Assembly (NCBI GenBank): GCA_026018925.1
Contig: JAKSZU010000003.1
Coordinates: forward strand, 192,861,256-192,925,255
Source of the DNA: Tupaia tana
Lineage: Eukaryota > Chordata > Mammalia > Scandentia > Tupaiidae
DNA: 64,000 bases
Reading direction: 5' to 3'
Shown here: piece after piece, positions 1 to 10,739 of the stretch
Layout: the number at the start of each line of letters is the position of its first letter
Position numbering within the stretch: position 1 is the stretch's first letter
Program-made: the position numbers and the translations under genes
The notes under the pieces: generated by a model
What the model was told of the DNA's origin: nothing
Seen by the model: the letters and a program-made list of their open reading frames with translations, nothing else
The model's database searches: none

Positions 1-258
1 GTGATAGGTTCTCATATATATGTATAAATGTATTTATTACTATATAGAAACCATTGGTGTGAAAACTTTTCTTATTAATGTGAAATTATTAATTTTGACT
101 TTTGAATGTTTTCAGCTAATAAAATTTATTCTTATTCTAAAAAGAACACTTATAGATACATAAAATTGTTCATATATTTTTATTTGAACAAAAACATATC
201 AGTAGAGATTGTTGTCAATAACAATGAGCCCGTTTTTAGGTTTTCAGGTGCAATTACT

Positions 259-557
259 AGAAGATAATTGTGGAACCAGCAGTTAGCATAATGGCTATGT
301 CGCTGGACTCCCACGTAGTCGACTACAGTTCGCGTCCCGGACCTGGTGGCTTAAAACTCATGCCAGGTGCGTGTGCATGCGTACCCAAGATCCCGAGAGG
401 AGAATGGAGGAGAAGGGATTGCGGCGTGACCATCCCCCTGGGGGTGATTTCTCGCTTTCTGTCTCTATGTCTCTCTCTGTCTGTCTGGCGAGCGCATGTG
501 CATGTGCCCTATAGCGAAAACCTCTCCAAAAAAAAAAAAAAAAAGAAGATAATTGTG
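259..557 (+). mobile_element. SINE-A insertion with 14-bp target duplication
   Basis: tRNA-derived SINE of the dominant family. The tRNA-like head has an A-box-like TTAGCATAATGG and a B-box region AGTTCGCGTCCCGG. An unrelated body (AGGAGAATGGAGGAGAAGGG) follows, then a pyrimidine-rich stretch and a 3' end CGAAAACCTCTCC before an A-tail of about 17. Direct repeats AGAAGATAATTGTG at 259-272 and 544-557 are identical, as expected for L1-mediated insertion. The 109-codon open frame across it is SINE sequence and not a gene. Confidence 0.93.
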
Positions 558-639
558 ATTGTCTCATTAATTACTTCCTTCTTTCAAATATATAATTAAA
601 ATAGTTAATAAGCAATATAAGTGACTTTGTATTTCTTAT

Positions 640-884
640 TTTTTGAAATTTTTGCCATAGAGAATGTGTACTTGCCAGAGAGACAGAGGGACAGCAAGCA
701 AGAAATCACCCCTGAGGGGATATGGTCATGCCACAATCCCTTCTCCTCCATTCTCCTTCAGGACTTTGGGCATGCATGCACATACACTTGGCATTAGTTT
801 TAAGCTGCCTGGTCTGAGACTCAAACTATGGTTGAGCATGTGGGATCCAGTGCTACCTTAACCGCTTTGCTACCTGCTGGCCCC
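640..884 (-). mobile_element. SINE-A, older diverged copy
   Basis: Reverse complement of the same SINE, strongly diverged. The body block CCTTCTCCTCCATTCTCC and the head ending in TGCTGGCCCC are clear. The head is of the older form (GGGGCCAGCAGGTAGCAAAGCGGTTAAGG) shared with the short SINE-B family. The B-box is decayed and no clean target duplication was found, which fits an old insertion. Confidence 0.88.
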
Positions 885-1587
885 TACATATGACTTTTTA
901 AGAAATAGTTTTACACAAGTGAAACGTAAGAATGTAAATCTTATAATGTAATACCATTTTCAATGATAGGTTAAAAGTGCATAAGCTTGAAGTTCAGTAA
1001 CAAATTATTAAAGAATAAATCTTTATATATATTAATAAGATCCTTTTTAGTTCTTCATACACAAATTCAAATATTAAGTAAAACTTACTTTGTAACCTAA
1101 GTTGAATTTACAAAACATGTCTATAATATTTTAACATTTATTTTCTATTTTAACCACTGTTTTTGGCTGGGGCGTTCTATAATGTAATAATTATACAGTA
1201 TTGATTTAAATGCATCACTTTACAGATTTTAGGGATATCACTATCCTTTAGATAATTTTTCCTATAAGCAGTTTTGTGAGTTAAAAATATATGCTAATAT
1301 TTGTTGCAAAACAGCTAAGAAAGCAAAAAGATCTTTTTAGTGAGTTTAAAAATGAAACTGTAAGCTGTCTATTAATAGTTTATATTACTTCACCAGGGAC
1401 AAAATATACTAACTTTAGATTTATAAAACCGTGGAAGAGATGTTGATAGGAGTTTTATTCTGTAAGAACTGTTAAATGAGGAAAAGAACATACTGTTTAA
1501 CGTTTTTAAACTTTTTTTTTTTCCGTAAATCTATTGAACAATATTTCTCTTTGGAAGAATTGTTCTCTGGTAACAATTTTCTATTCT
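885..1587. other. AT-rich DNA without recognised feature
   Basis: Very AT-rich sequence with short poly-T runs. I see no repeat family I know, no long open frame and no splice-flanked conserved block. Confidence 0.5.
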
Positions 1588-2070
1588 TTTTAGAAATAAT
1601 GTCCCTCCAGTCCAGGTTGTAGCTGGGCACTCAGCACACAGCTTGACCACCTTTCCCGGACTTCCTGAGAGCCAGATGTGAGCTGCAGTCATGTTTTAGC
1701 CGAAGAAAGGGTGAGTGGAAGTGATGTGTGCAATCTGGTCAGATTCCTTGCAGAGGAAATTTGCCATCTATTTTCTCTTCTTCCTCTTCTAGCAGTCTGG
1801 AACATGCAGATATGATGTGGTAGAACCAATGCCAATTAGGCAGACTAGGGTAGCCCCATAGGGACAGCAAAACAAGAAAAACGATGGTTTCTTGGAGACC
1901 CCATGAGGCTCACCTGCCTCTACCTACCAGTTCTATACCAGAACTGCACAGCAATGCTAGGTTGGTAGATTCAAGACAGATGATCTGTTTTCACTGAGGC
2001 AGTTGAGGCACTGTATTTTTGGGTCACTTTGTTATATGTGGTTATTCTCTATTCTAACTAATAACCTCTT
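1588..2070 (+). repeat. Possible ancient interspersed repeat
   Basis: Less AT-rich than its surroundings. It contains an order of motifs (GCAGTCATGTTTTAGCCGAAG, then TGAGGCACTGTATTTTTGGG and a TTGTTATATGTGGTTATTC-like end) resembling an old, widely dispersed mammalian repeat. I cannot name the family with certainty. An alternative is unique, mildly GC-enriched sequence. Confidence 0.35.
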
Positions 2071-2805
2071 TTAAACATAAACACATCTACGTTTGTGTGT
2101 CTAATCTGGTAGCTATTAGCTCCCTGTGGCTTGTATGTTTTAAATGTGACTGGTACAGTTAAGGAACTTAATTTTTAGCTGTATTTAATTTTAATTCATT
2201 TAAATTCAAATAGCACATGTAACTAGCAGGTGCTATATTGGATGACATAGAACTTGTCTTTTAGACGTTGTTTTCACCACAGACAAAATAAAAACACAAA
2301 TTTGTCTGGTTAAACTTGTACAGAAATGAAAACATTGATTATAAAAGTATTTAGGCAGGTTTTCCCAAATATTTAACTAAAATTGTAAAGCTTTTGTTTA
2401 TTATTTTCATAGAAGTTTTGAACACCTTAAAATCAGGATAAAGACACCTACATTACCAAAATTGTTATGATACTTTTATATTTATTATTAAATGAATTAT
2501 AGATAGATTAATTCTGTGAACTTAAGTTAACTGCTTTTTTTCTACCTGAGAACATGTTTTTATGTCTTCTTCCTAAAGTTTAGAATTCCATCCTCAGTTT
2601 TTCCTGGTTATAAGTTCTGAGTTATTCAAAAATTGCACCTCCCCCTCATTTTTAAATTGGGATATTGAGGTATTGGCTGTTGGAATGATAATTAGGAAAT
2701 TACAGTCTTCCTGAGATGATATGCTTCAGGCTGGGTTCCATTTTAAAGAAATTGAACCTTCTGTGTTATGGGACTTTTCAGACTTACTAAGTGCCCTGTA
2801 TATAA

Positions 2806-3103
2806 AGATCTTCAAAAAGTTCATTGGAAATGTATATTATGAAAAAAGTATGGGAACCAGCAATTAGCATAATGGCTATGTCGCTGGACTCCCACGTAGT
2901 CGATCACGGTTCATGTCCTGGACCCGGTGGCTTAAAACTCACGCTGGGCGCGTGTGCGTGCGTGCCCAAGATCCTGAGAGGAGAATGGAGGAGAAGGGAT
3001 TGCGGCGTGACCATCCCCCCGGGGGGGTGATTTCTCACTTTCTGTCTCTAATGTCTCTCTCTGTCTGTCTGGTGAACGCATGCGCCCTATAGTGAAAATC
3101 TCT

Positions 3104-3137
<34 letters not shown>

Positions 3138-3228
3138 AGGGGTAGAAAAGTATGCATGAATTTCAAATTTTTTTTGCACCAAAATAGACTTGTATTTTAA
3201 TTCCTTTTTTTCATGAACTTTTTAAAGT
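2806..3228. mobile_element. Small DNA-transposon relic (TIR CTTCAAAAAGTTCAT), split by a SINE
   Basis: The left end reads CTTCAAAAAGTTCAT and the right end ATGAACTTTTTAAAG, which are imperfect inverted repeats. A second copy without insertion lies at 34760-34877, so the unsplit length is about 120 bp. Its middle contains the same GTATGCATG and TTTTTTGCACCAAAATA blocks. Small size, inverted ends and no coding capacity fit a non-autonomous element, probably of the Tc1/mariner group. The superfamily is inferred. Confidence 0.75.
2841..3154 (+). mobile_element. SINE-A nested inside the DNA-transposon relic
   Basis: Nearly full-length SINE-A starting at 2853, with a C-rich run of seven or more G/C bases in the body and an A-tail of about 30. 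The flanking copies GAAAAAAGTATG (2841-2852) and GAAAAGTATG (3145-3154) are the duplicated target, which itself belongs to the DNA transposon. Removing the SINE and one repeat restores an uninterrupted transposon, so the SINE is younger. Confidence 0.92.
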
Positions 3229-3374
3229 CATGGAAAAGATGTATAGGTGTTTGTTGTTTGGCTTTTGGTGTTTTTGTTTGAATGATATGTTAAATTCTCA
3301 TTAGATAATGTTATGTACATTGTCATGAAATGTGTGTATATGTATATACATACGTTTTAATACTCATTCTATTT

Positions 3375-4430
3375 GTTTTCTTTTTTTATTAATTGACATA
3401 TAATAATCATACATGTTTATTGCTGTAGTGTGATTGTTCAGTACATGACTATAATGTATACTGATCAAATCAGGATAATTATCTCCAACATTTATTGTTA
3501 CTTTGTGTCAGGATCATTGAATATCTCCTAGGTATCCTGAAGTGTACAATTTATTACTGATAACTCCTGTGCCATAGAAACAAAAAATTGTTTCTTCTAC
3601 GTAACTGTAATTTTGTGTTTATTAACTAGCCCCTTATGCCTCCTATTCCTACCCTTTTAAGTAGCTATTATTCTATTTTATTCTTCTATGAGATCATATT
3701 TTTTAGTTTTCACAAATGAGTGAAAATATATGGTATTTGTCTTTCTGTCCATGGCCTACTTCACTTAACATAATATTCTCCAGGATTATCCATGCTGCCT
3801 CAATTTCATCCTTCTTTATGGCTGAATAATATAATTAATATAATATAATATAAACATAAAATTTTCTTTATACATCAATTTGTTGATGGACACTTAGATT
3901 GATTCTAGTATCTTGGCTATTGTTAATAGTGTTGCAATAAACATGGACGTGCAGATATCTCTTTGCCATATTGATTTCCTTTCATTTAGGTATATACCCT
4001 GTAGTAGGATTACTGGATCATAACGTAGTTCTATTTGTAGTTTGTTTTGAGGAACTGCTATATGATTTTCCATAATGACTAACTTCCCCTTTCTCCATAT
4101 CCTCACTGCCATTTGTTATTTTTTGTCTTTTTGATCATTCTAATGATCTCTCATTATGCTCTTAATTGTATTTCCCAAATGATTAGGGAATTAACATTTT
4201 TCCATATACCTGTGGCCATTTATGTATTCAGATATATTGTCCATTTTAAAATTGGATTATTAATTTTTTGCTGCTGAGTTCTTTGAGTTCTTTGTATATT
4301 CTAGATAATAATCTCTTGTCAAGTGAAGAGTTTGCAAATATTTTCTCCAATTCTGTAGGTTTTCTCCTCATTCTTTTTGTTTTTCTGTGCAGAAGCTTTT
4401 TAGTTCAATATAATCCCATTTGTCTATACC
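3375..4430 (-). mobile_element. Old L1, 3' part (3'UTR and ORF2 end)
   Basis: Reverse-strand L1. The left part is the 3'UTR, with a GATCAAATCAGGATAATTATC block like that of old primate-type L1M/L1P elements. The rest is the ORF2 C-terminal region: read on the minus strand around 3894-4112 it gives [22 protein letters not shown], the conserved ORF2 tail, with stops. It ends abruptly near 4430 where the sequence flips strand. Confidence 0.88.
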
Positions 4431-4630
4431 CCAACAGTGAACAAGCTGAAAAAGACATCAAGAAAGTAATCCCATTAATAATTGCCACAAAAAAGAAATA
4501 AAATACCTAGGAATAAATGTAATGAAAAAGATGAAAGAGCTCTACCAAGAAAATGATAAAATACCAATGAAAGAAATTGAGGACACATACACACAAATGG
4601 AAAGACATTCTACATTCATGAATTGAAATG
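4431..4630 (+). mobile_element. Inverted 5' segment of the same L1
   Basis: Plus-strand L1 ORF2 sequence: AEKDIKKVIPLIIATKK followed by further broken ORF2 codons that end around 4625. It directly abuts the minus-strand L1 segment at about 4430. An L1 whose upstream part is in opposite orientation to its 3' part is the mark of twin priming during insertion. The breakpoint is accurate to about 10 bp. Confidence 0.82.
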
Positions 4631-4639
4631 ATAATATTT

Positions 4640-7600
4640 TGACTTACTTTATACATATTACTGAAAACATTATACCTATTACATATTGACATTATTTTAA
4701 CTAGTAAAGCTACTAAGGCTTCATTTCCTATGAGACAAGGGAGAAGCCTGTGTAGAAACATTTTCTTTGTAGGATATTTGGCTAATTCATCATCTTAAAT
4801 GTACTTGCACTGTGTATGGACAGTGATGCTGATTAGTGTTGGGCCATCTTTCCACTTGGCTATTATATGTGACCACTAGTGATGATAAGTATTTTCTGTT
4901 CTTGGGACAGTTTCTGTCATTATTGGATGGACATACTCAAGTTCCTGTAGTCAGTCTAGTTATATGAGATAAGGACAGTACTTACATTCTTTATATATTT
5001 AATAGAACAGAGAACTCATATATAGTAACATTTTTCTCCATAATGAAATTAATGCAAAGTAATTCTACTCTGCTAGGATCACATTTATTTTATAATTTTG
5101 TGTTAATTCTCTCTTTTTAAGTGCCATAATGGACATAGTTGCTCAATTTGTACCAATTGACTATAGTTATTCTTTAGAGTGTTCTCAGATTGTTGAAGTG
5201 ACAAAACTGTCTCTTCAGTCCCCTCAATATCACTACATTTGAAAGTGTCCTTAACCTTTGACCACACTGAAATGTTGCATTTCTTTCATGATAATTTGCT
5301 TGGGATTAATTACTTTCCAAGTTTCATTGTTCCTTTTTATGTAATGGGAATGTGCATGAATGCCAATGTTGAACAACCATCTTGAGTTGGGTTACTTTAC
5401 ATGTCAGAAATAAAACAAACTATTTCTAATTAAGGCCTTGTGTTTACATTGAATTTTTTTGTCTTTAGGTCTAGTATTAATATAAACTGTATTTTCTTTA
5501 CAATATGGCACTTAGGTTTTTAACCTCTTACCCCAACTGAAATTGTATTCTCTTTTTATTGAAAAATTTTTTTCTCATCTGTCACCACTTTGAAGGGGAA
5601 GTGGGAGAAAAGAATCTGACTTAAGGATAGTATTCTTGAATTGGCAGCGGCTTTAGAGGTTATCTAGTGCAGTACCTTCATTTTACAGCTGAAAACAATT
5701 GAATACCTGAGCAGAGTGGAGAACTTGTTCCAAGTTGTGTGAATGTGTACACATATATACACATATCTTAAGTTGTTACAAATTATTTGTCATATCCTTT
5801 GAAGTCAGGCTTTGGTGATCCCTGTCAGTATTCTGGGATTCTCAGACAGTTTTGGATATGGATCAGACTGCATGGTTTTAGTGAATTCAGGATGATGCTC
5901 ACTTTTTACTCATTTTGGATGTGGATCAGACTACACTGGTTTCAGTCTGAATTTGGACTGATGCTCACTTTTTACTCACTCTCCCTGAGATGGTTTTGAG
6001 GCTACACCAGAGAGTGAGCTTGAAATCAGGACTTTCCTAGACCAGTTTATATCTGTTCAGAAATGGAAGGGATTATCGAACCTCCCACATTTAGGTTAGG
6101 AAGTAATGTAATGCCAGAATGACGGGGATGAGATAATTTATAAAATAAAGACAGGTTTTTTTATACCTTGAGCTCATACCGTTTGTTGTCTGCAATGATT
6201 GTTCTGTATTTTCAGAAATTGTCTAGATAAATGACGTTATTACTGAATTCTAGTATGAAAAATTAGATAAAACAGAGTAGATGATTTGGGAATCTTGAAA
6301 ATCATGGAACTCGTCTATTTTGATTTCCATATTTACAAAACGGTAAAACAAATCTGGTTTAAGTTTTGTAAGACTTTATTGTGGCATCAGAATATATAAT
6401 GAACAATTTGTTCTGCTAACTTTTTAAAGAGTTAGAATAAAAATAAGCAACTCTGTACTGTAATTAGATACAAAATAGTTTTTTGATTAAAGTGGTTTTG
6501 GATTATTAGAATTAAAACTTTTTACATAATATTTTAAGCCATTTTAATTTCAAATAGATGTCATATAAACATGCTAGATTCATTAAAAACACATTTTGTA
6601 ATTTTGTTACACAGTGGAAGCTGAGGGTTGAACATCCATTAGCATTACCATCTTGTATTTAATAAAATACATTTAACATAATAATCTAAAATTACAGGAC
6701 TGTCACCCTTCATCCTTGGTAGAAATTTTTTCTTTAATTATACTTTGTTGTATTTGCTTTTTTGGATTATATTTTGAAAGGCTATATAACTAAGAGCACA
6801 GTGGTAAAAATAAAATTATTTATTACTGGACAAAATACTTTTTTGGGCATATATTAGAACTCTACATCATGGATAACTATGAAATATGTAGTATAATCTT
6901 AGTGAAATTAGACCCGTATGTGTTTCTATGATGAATAATAAGAGTAGTGTTTTATTCAACTATGTTTATACACATATGATGATTTTCAGTATTGTGAAAA
7001 ACTATCATAATGGTCAGTTAAGAATGTAAAAATTATATTCTCAAACTCAAAGAACAAAAGTGAGAAATTAAAGCTTTCCTTTAGAAAGTAAGTCTTTAGA
7101 AGCTGTCACTGAGTCAAGGAAGTAATTTGATAAAGACAGTAGTCAGCTAGAAATAGAAACTGCTATTTAGCTTCTGGAATAAAGCCCTGAAAACAGACAG
7201 CTACATAGCTACATTTTATAGACTTTACTGGGCTATTAGCTTTATTGTTCAGAACATATTGATTTATGCAAAAGAGTCAAGAACCTTAACTATTTCTTGG
7301 AAAAAATGAATATATTAAAACTTAAGAAAAAAATTACACAGTTCATTTAAATTCACAGTACTGCCTTGATAATTTTCACTACACTAATTTGCAAATATAA
7401 TAACTCATCCCTGAAATCCCCTCGTCTGGCACTTTTTGTAGCAAAATCTAACAGGGCAGAATTTCACTGAAGTCTCATAATGATCTCTCTCCTTTTCTTA
7501 GTTGGGGAAAATTTTTTTCCTTAACCTACTTTAAGGTAGTCAGGAAAACAAGTGATTAAAAACCCATCTAGTGGTACGGTGTCCTTAGTTTTGTAGCATA

Positions 7601-8670
7601 AGTTGCTTTCTAAAGTTATGTACAAAATGATCACTATAAATTTAATGTGATAGGAAGATGTATGTCAAAACTGGTACACTGTCACTCAGATGTATGAAGA
7701 AAACCATTTATTTTCTTTATTTCAAATCTTACCACTTTTGTCCATCCCCAAGGCCAATGCTTACAAAAGGAAGGAAAAATATAATTTTCCAGTGAAAGTA
7801 ATTCGATATTTTCCCCAGTTTAAACTAGTCTTTAAAAAAGGGTTTAGCAAATAGATTAGGTATTTCCTCCTTTTTAGATGGAAAGAATGGAATGGAGATG
7901 ACTTCATTTCCATATGGTATTTAATGAGAGTGCCATGGGCATTGGTTGGTTTTCTATTGAAGGGTTTATTTTGATGGTCTCTAGGTAGCAAAGCCTGTCC
8001 TTATTGCAGTCTGTCTTCTGCCATTGATGGTAGATGACTGCAGTGGTTCTTGGTTTATTCTTCAGCGTGGTCAAGATGCAATGATAGACCTTCTTTTGGT
8101 TGACTCATTCCTCTCCCCTCTCTCAGCCATGATGCTGTCCCGTTTCCAGCTCTTATTGTCAGTGGTTTCCCTGACTCTGGCTGATATTCTAATTTCCTAA
8201 TTTTCTCAGATAGTCCCTCTTATAAGGATTCTACCACAGGAACACTTGTCCTCTCTCTGCAATAACCCTAATAGTGCAGTTACCAGCTTGAACTCTCTTT
8301 CACCTTTTATATCTTCTCTGGAACCTACATCTTCTACCTTCCTAACGTAGATGAAAACAATCTATCCTGACTCTTCACTGTATTTTCCCTATGCTAGTAC
8401 AGAGCCTTCTTAAGAGTGGTCTCTAATTAGAGTCCTAAATGTGATTAATGACCCAAACCCCTCTACTTTTGGTTTCTTTGGCCTCTGGGCTCTTCTTATC
8501 CCTTTCCCTTAGTCCTGGTGCTGAGGATACCTTGGGAACAGAGCAGAAGACAGGATTACACACATGCTTGAATACTGTTACCACTTTTTTTTGGTTTTAA
8601 CTTAGTTTTTTCGCCTTGGTAAGATGAGCTTTATTTTTCCTCTTCTTGCCTTGCTGGGACTTCCTGTATT
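4640..8670. other. Long stretch without clear genes
   Basis: Four kilobases of AT-rich DNA. Around 5640-5750 a block containing CATTTTACAGCTGAAAAC resembles the conserved part of MIR/L2-type relics. A local tandem duplication lies at 5850-5978 (listed separately). Around 8040-8530 the sequence is less AT-rich and may be another old repeat, but I cannot assign it. No open frame exceeds about 76 codons. Confidence 0.5.
5850..5978. repeat. Tandem duplication, two units of 63 and 66 bp
   Basis: Both units begin TTTTGGAT(A/G)TGGATCAGACT and end GATGCTCACTTTTTACTCA. The second unit differs by substitutions and a few inserted bases. The open frame across both (MWIRLH-type repeats) is simply the duplicated sequence read in frame, since 63 and 66 are multiples of three. 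Confidence 0.85.
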
Positions 8671-8671
8671 G

Positions 8672-8947
8672 AAATCCTTCTATTGCTTGTGAATATCAGA
8701 TACAGTGTTTGTGAAAGAGTAGAGTCTGAGGAAGGACATTTAGAAGAAAAATAAGAGAGGCAAAGCATTAATGGGACAAAGAAATGTGGTATTATCTGTT
8801 GAAGATAATTTTATAGTATTAACTGGACTAGAGAGAAATGTACACATGTTGGAATATTCACTTTGTAAGCTAAATAATGTGATTGAATATATAAAAAAAA
8901 CAAGAAATATAAAATAAATTAACAACAACAACAAAAAAATCCTTCTA
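8672..8947 (+). mobile_element. 5'-truncated L1 tail with 11-bp target duplication
   Basis: Only the end of the lineage-specific L1 3'UTR is present: GGTATTATCTGTTGAAGAT, then TTCACTTTGTAAGCTAAA, then an A-rich tail ending in AAC repeats. The direct repeats AAATCCTTCTA at 8672-8682 and 8937-8947 are identical. It aligns well with the 3' end of the element at 58020-58228. Confidence 0.88.
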
Positions 8948-9204
8948 CTTTCTTAAATGGGTCTGTTCTTAGTGGGGGCAAAGGATGCTTGAGGAAAGCA
9001 AGGAAAGAAACAAAAAGGAAAAAAATATAACGGTAGATACTTCAAAAATAGCTTCTTTACATTCTTCTTTGTAATGCTCCCAGAAGTTATGAATTGCTGT
9101 TCATATTTTGTAAATAAAAATCCATCGAGGAAAATAAGGACAGCAGGGAGAAATGTGGCTGTTAACTTGAAACAGGCCTGTAACAGATTTTCCTGCTGTC
9201 GGAT

Positions 9205-9510
9205 TACTCATCAATCAGTGAATATTTATTAAAGCCCCTATATTTTGCTTGAAGTTTTGGGAATATTTCCAAAGCATAAGACATAGGGCTCTGTTTGTAA
9301 TGGAACTTAGCATCTATTGGGAAGATAAAACTAACAGGCCAGTGCTTGAAGATGGGAAGGAATCAGAGTGAGTGATTCAGACTGGGCTAGTAAAAGGCTT
9401 CATGGACACAGTGAAATGTAAACTAATCTTAGAAGTAGGGATTGGGTTCATTATGGTGGGGTCGGGGAAGAATGATAGTCTAAGGGAGGGATACAACTGT
9501 AGAAAATGTG
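9205..9510 (+). mobile_element. L2-like LINE fragment
   Basis: Begins with the L2-type CAGTGAATATTTATTAAAGC (cf. the common AACAAATATTTATTGAGC block), then a decayed 'life-history' order of motifs typical of that repeat: a GGAACTTAGCATCTATTGGGAAGA segment and a GGCTTCATGGAC segment. It is old and heavily mutated. The open frame at 9372-9557 lies within and past it and is not thought to be a gene. Confidence 0.55.
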
Positions 9511-9570
9511 TGTGTTTCATGGGGAGTCAAAGGTTTTTATCAGACACTTATAACTGACTCTTTTTATTTT

Positions 9571-9621
9571 TGTTTGCTTTTCTTTTTTCTTTCTTTCTTT
9601 CTTTCTTTCTTTCTTTTTTTT
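9571..9621. repeat. (CTTT)n microsatellite
   Basis: Pyrimidine tract with about eight perfect CTTT units between T-runs. No SINE body is attached on either side. Confidence 0.9.
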
Positions 9622-9698
9622 TGTGGTAGTTGTTTTTTAGTAGATCACCTATGAAAGAGATACTAGAGAAGTGATATTGAATAAGAAGTTTGGGAATT

Positions 9699-10175
9699 TC
9701 ATATCTTGATAATGGCTAGGGTCTCCCTGACCAATAGGTTTCTGAACATGGCATACTGGGAAGAGTTATGACCTGGAACTGTACTCTCAATGCAATAGGT
9801 AGTGTTGCTGACACCAGACATACCTGCAAGCCCTAAAAACAACTGGTGCTTACAATACAGATTCCAAAGTGTGTGGAAACAAACAAGGTTGCAATGGTAA
9901 GTAAATGTGTATCTTGTCAGTGGAGCACAAAATTCAGAGGCTATGATATTCGAAGAGGTAGCTATAGGGCAGGTTTGTTGGTGGGTGAGAAGGCTCCAAT
10001 CTAAAGAAAACTGCAGCCCCCATAGTGAGATTGACAGGATCCTTGTCATTGAAGGAGTCAAAAGGATAAAACACAGACTCAAATATCAGCAAGGGTCACT
10101 TAAGCTCTCTGGGAATCTCATTCAACATCAGTATTCCAACATTTTTCTTATTAATGACACACAAATGTATGTGAT
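9699..10175. other. Unrecognised block open on both strands
   Basis: A 127-codon minus-strand frame (9699-10082) overlaps a 116-codon plus-strand frame (9907-10257). Neither translation resembles a family I know, and the plus frame runs into a MIR. GC content is a little higher than around it. There is no obvious promoter, splice context or poly(A) signal. Chance openness or an unidentified old repeat is more likely than a gene. Confidence 0.4.
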
Positions 10176-10430
10176 CTGTTCTAGGCAACATAGTTTACTG
10201 GAATGGATTTTGGAGCCAGGTAGACCTAGAAGTCAGACAGATCATTTGCACCATTGACCAGTTGTATGACTTTGGTGTGTAACTTTAAGATCCATGAAAA
10301 AAAAATCATAAATGGAAATTAAACCTCACAATTAAAGAGTAATGTTGAGAACTGTTGTAGAACAGATGATATATGTAGACTGTCTAGAATATCATAGACT
10401 CTGAGTAAGTATTAATGTTTCTTCCATTTA
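10175..10430 (+). mobile_element. MIR (ancient tRNA-derived SINE)
   Basis: The MIR order is visible though decayed: GGCAACATAGTTTACTGGAATGG head, TTTTGGAGCCAGG, GACCAGTTGTATGACTTTGG core, and a 3' end near GAGTAAGTATTAATGTTTCTTCC corresponding to the usual 'GTAAGTGCTCAATAAATGTT' tail. Confidence 0.75.
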
Positions 10431-10739
10431 CTGAATATAACTTTCTCATTTTTAAGTGATTAGAGGCTCCTTCCCCCAAATACCCACATAGCATCTCAGG
10501 TCAAATACCTATTGTTGAATTCATTATCTTCACTCTGAAACCTGCTTTTCTTCCTGTTTCTTGCTTACATTTATGGCTCCACATGCTATCAGTGAGCCTT
10601 TAACCCAGAGGCTGTTAAACAAACAAAAAAAAGTTACAGACCACAATTATGGTGAGATGAGGGATATAGGTTGTATAAGAGCAAGGTGAGGTCCTAGATT
10701 TAATTAAAATGTTGATACTTTGTTTTAATTCACTGTTTG

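Noticed and set aside
270..599. 109-codon open frame at the start of the window, and similar frames at 2824, 16408, 21122, 35240, 43877, 46195, 61736 and 63252
   Set aside because: All are translations of SINE-A copies. The same peptide pattern recurs with each copy and on both strands.
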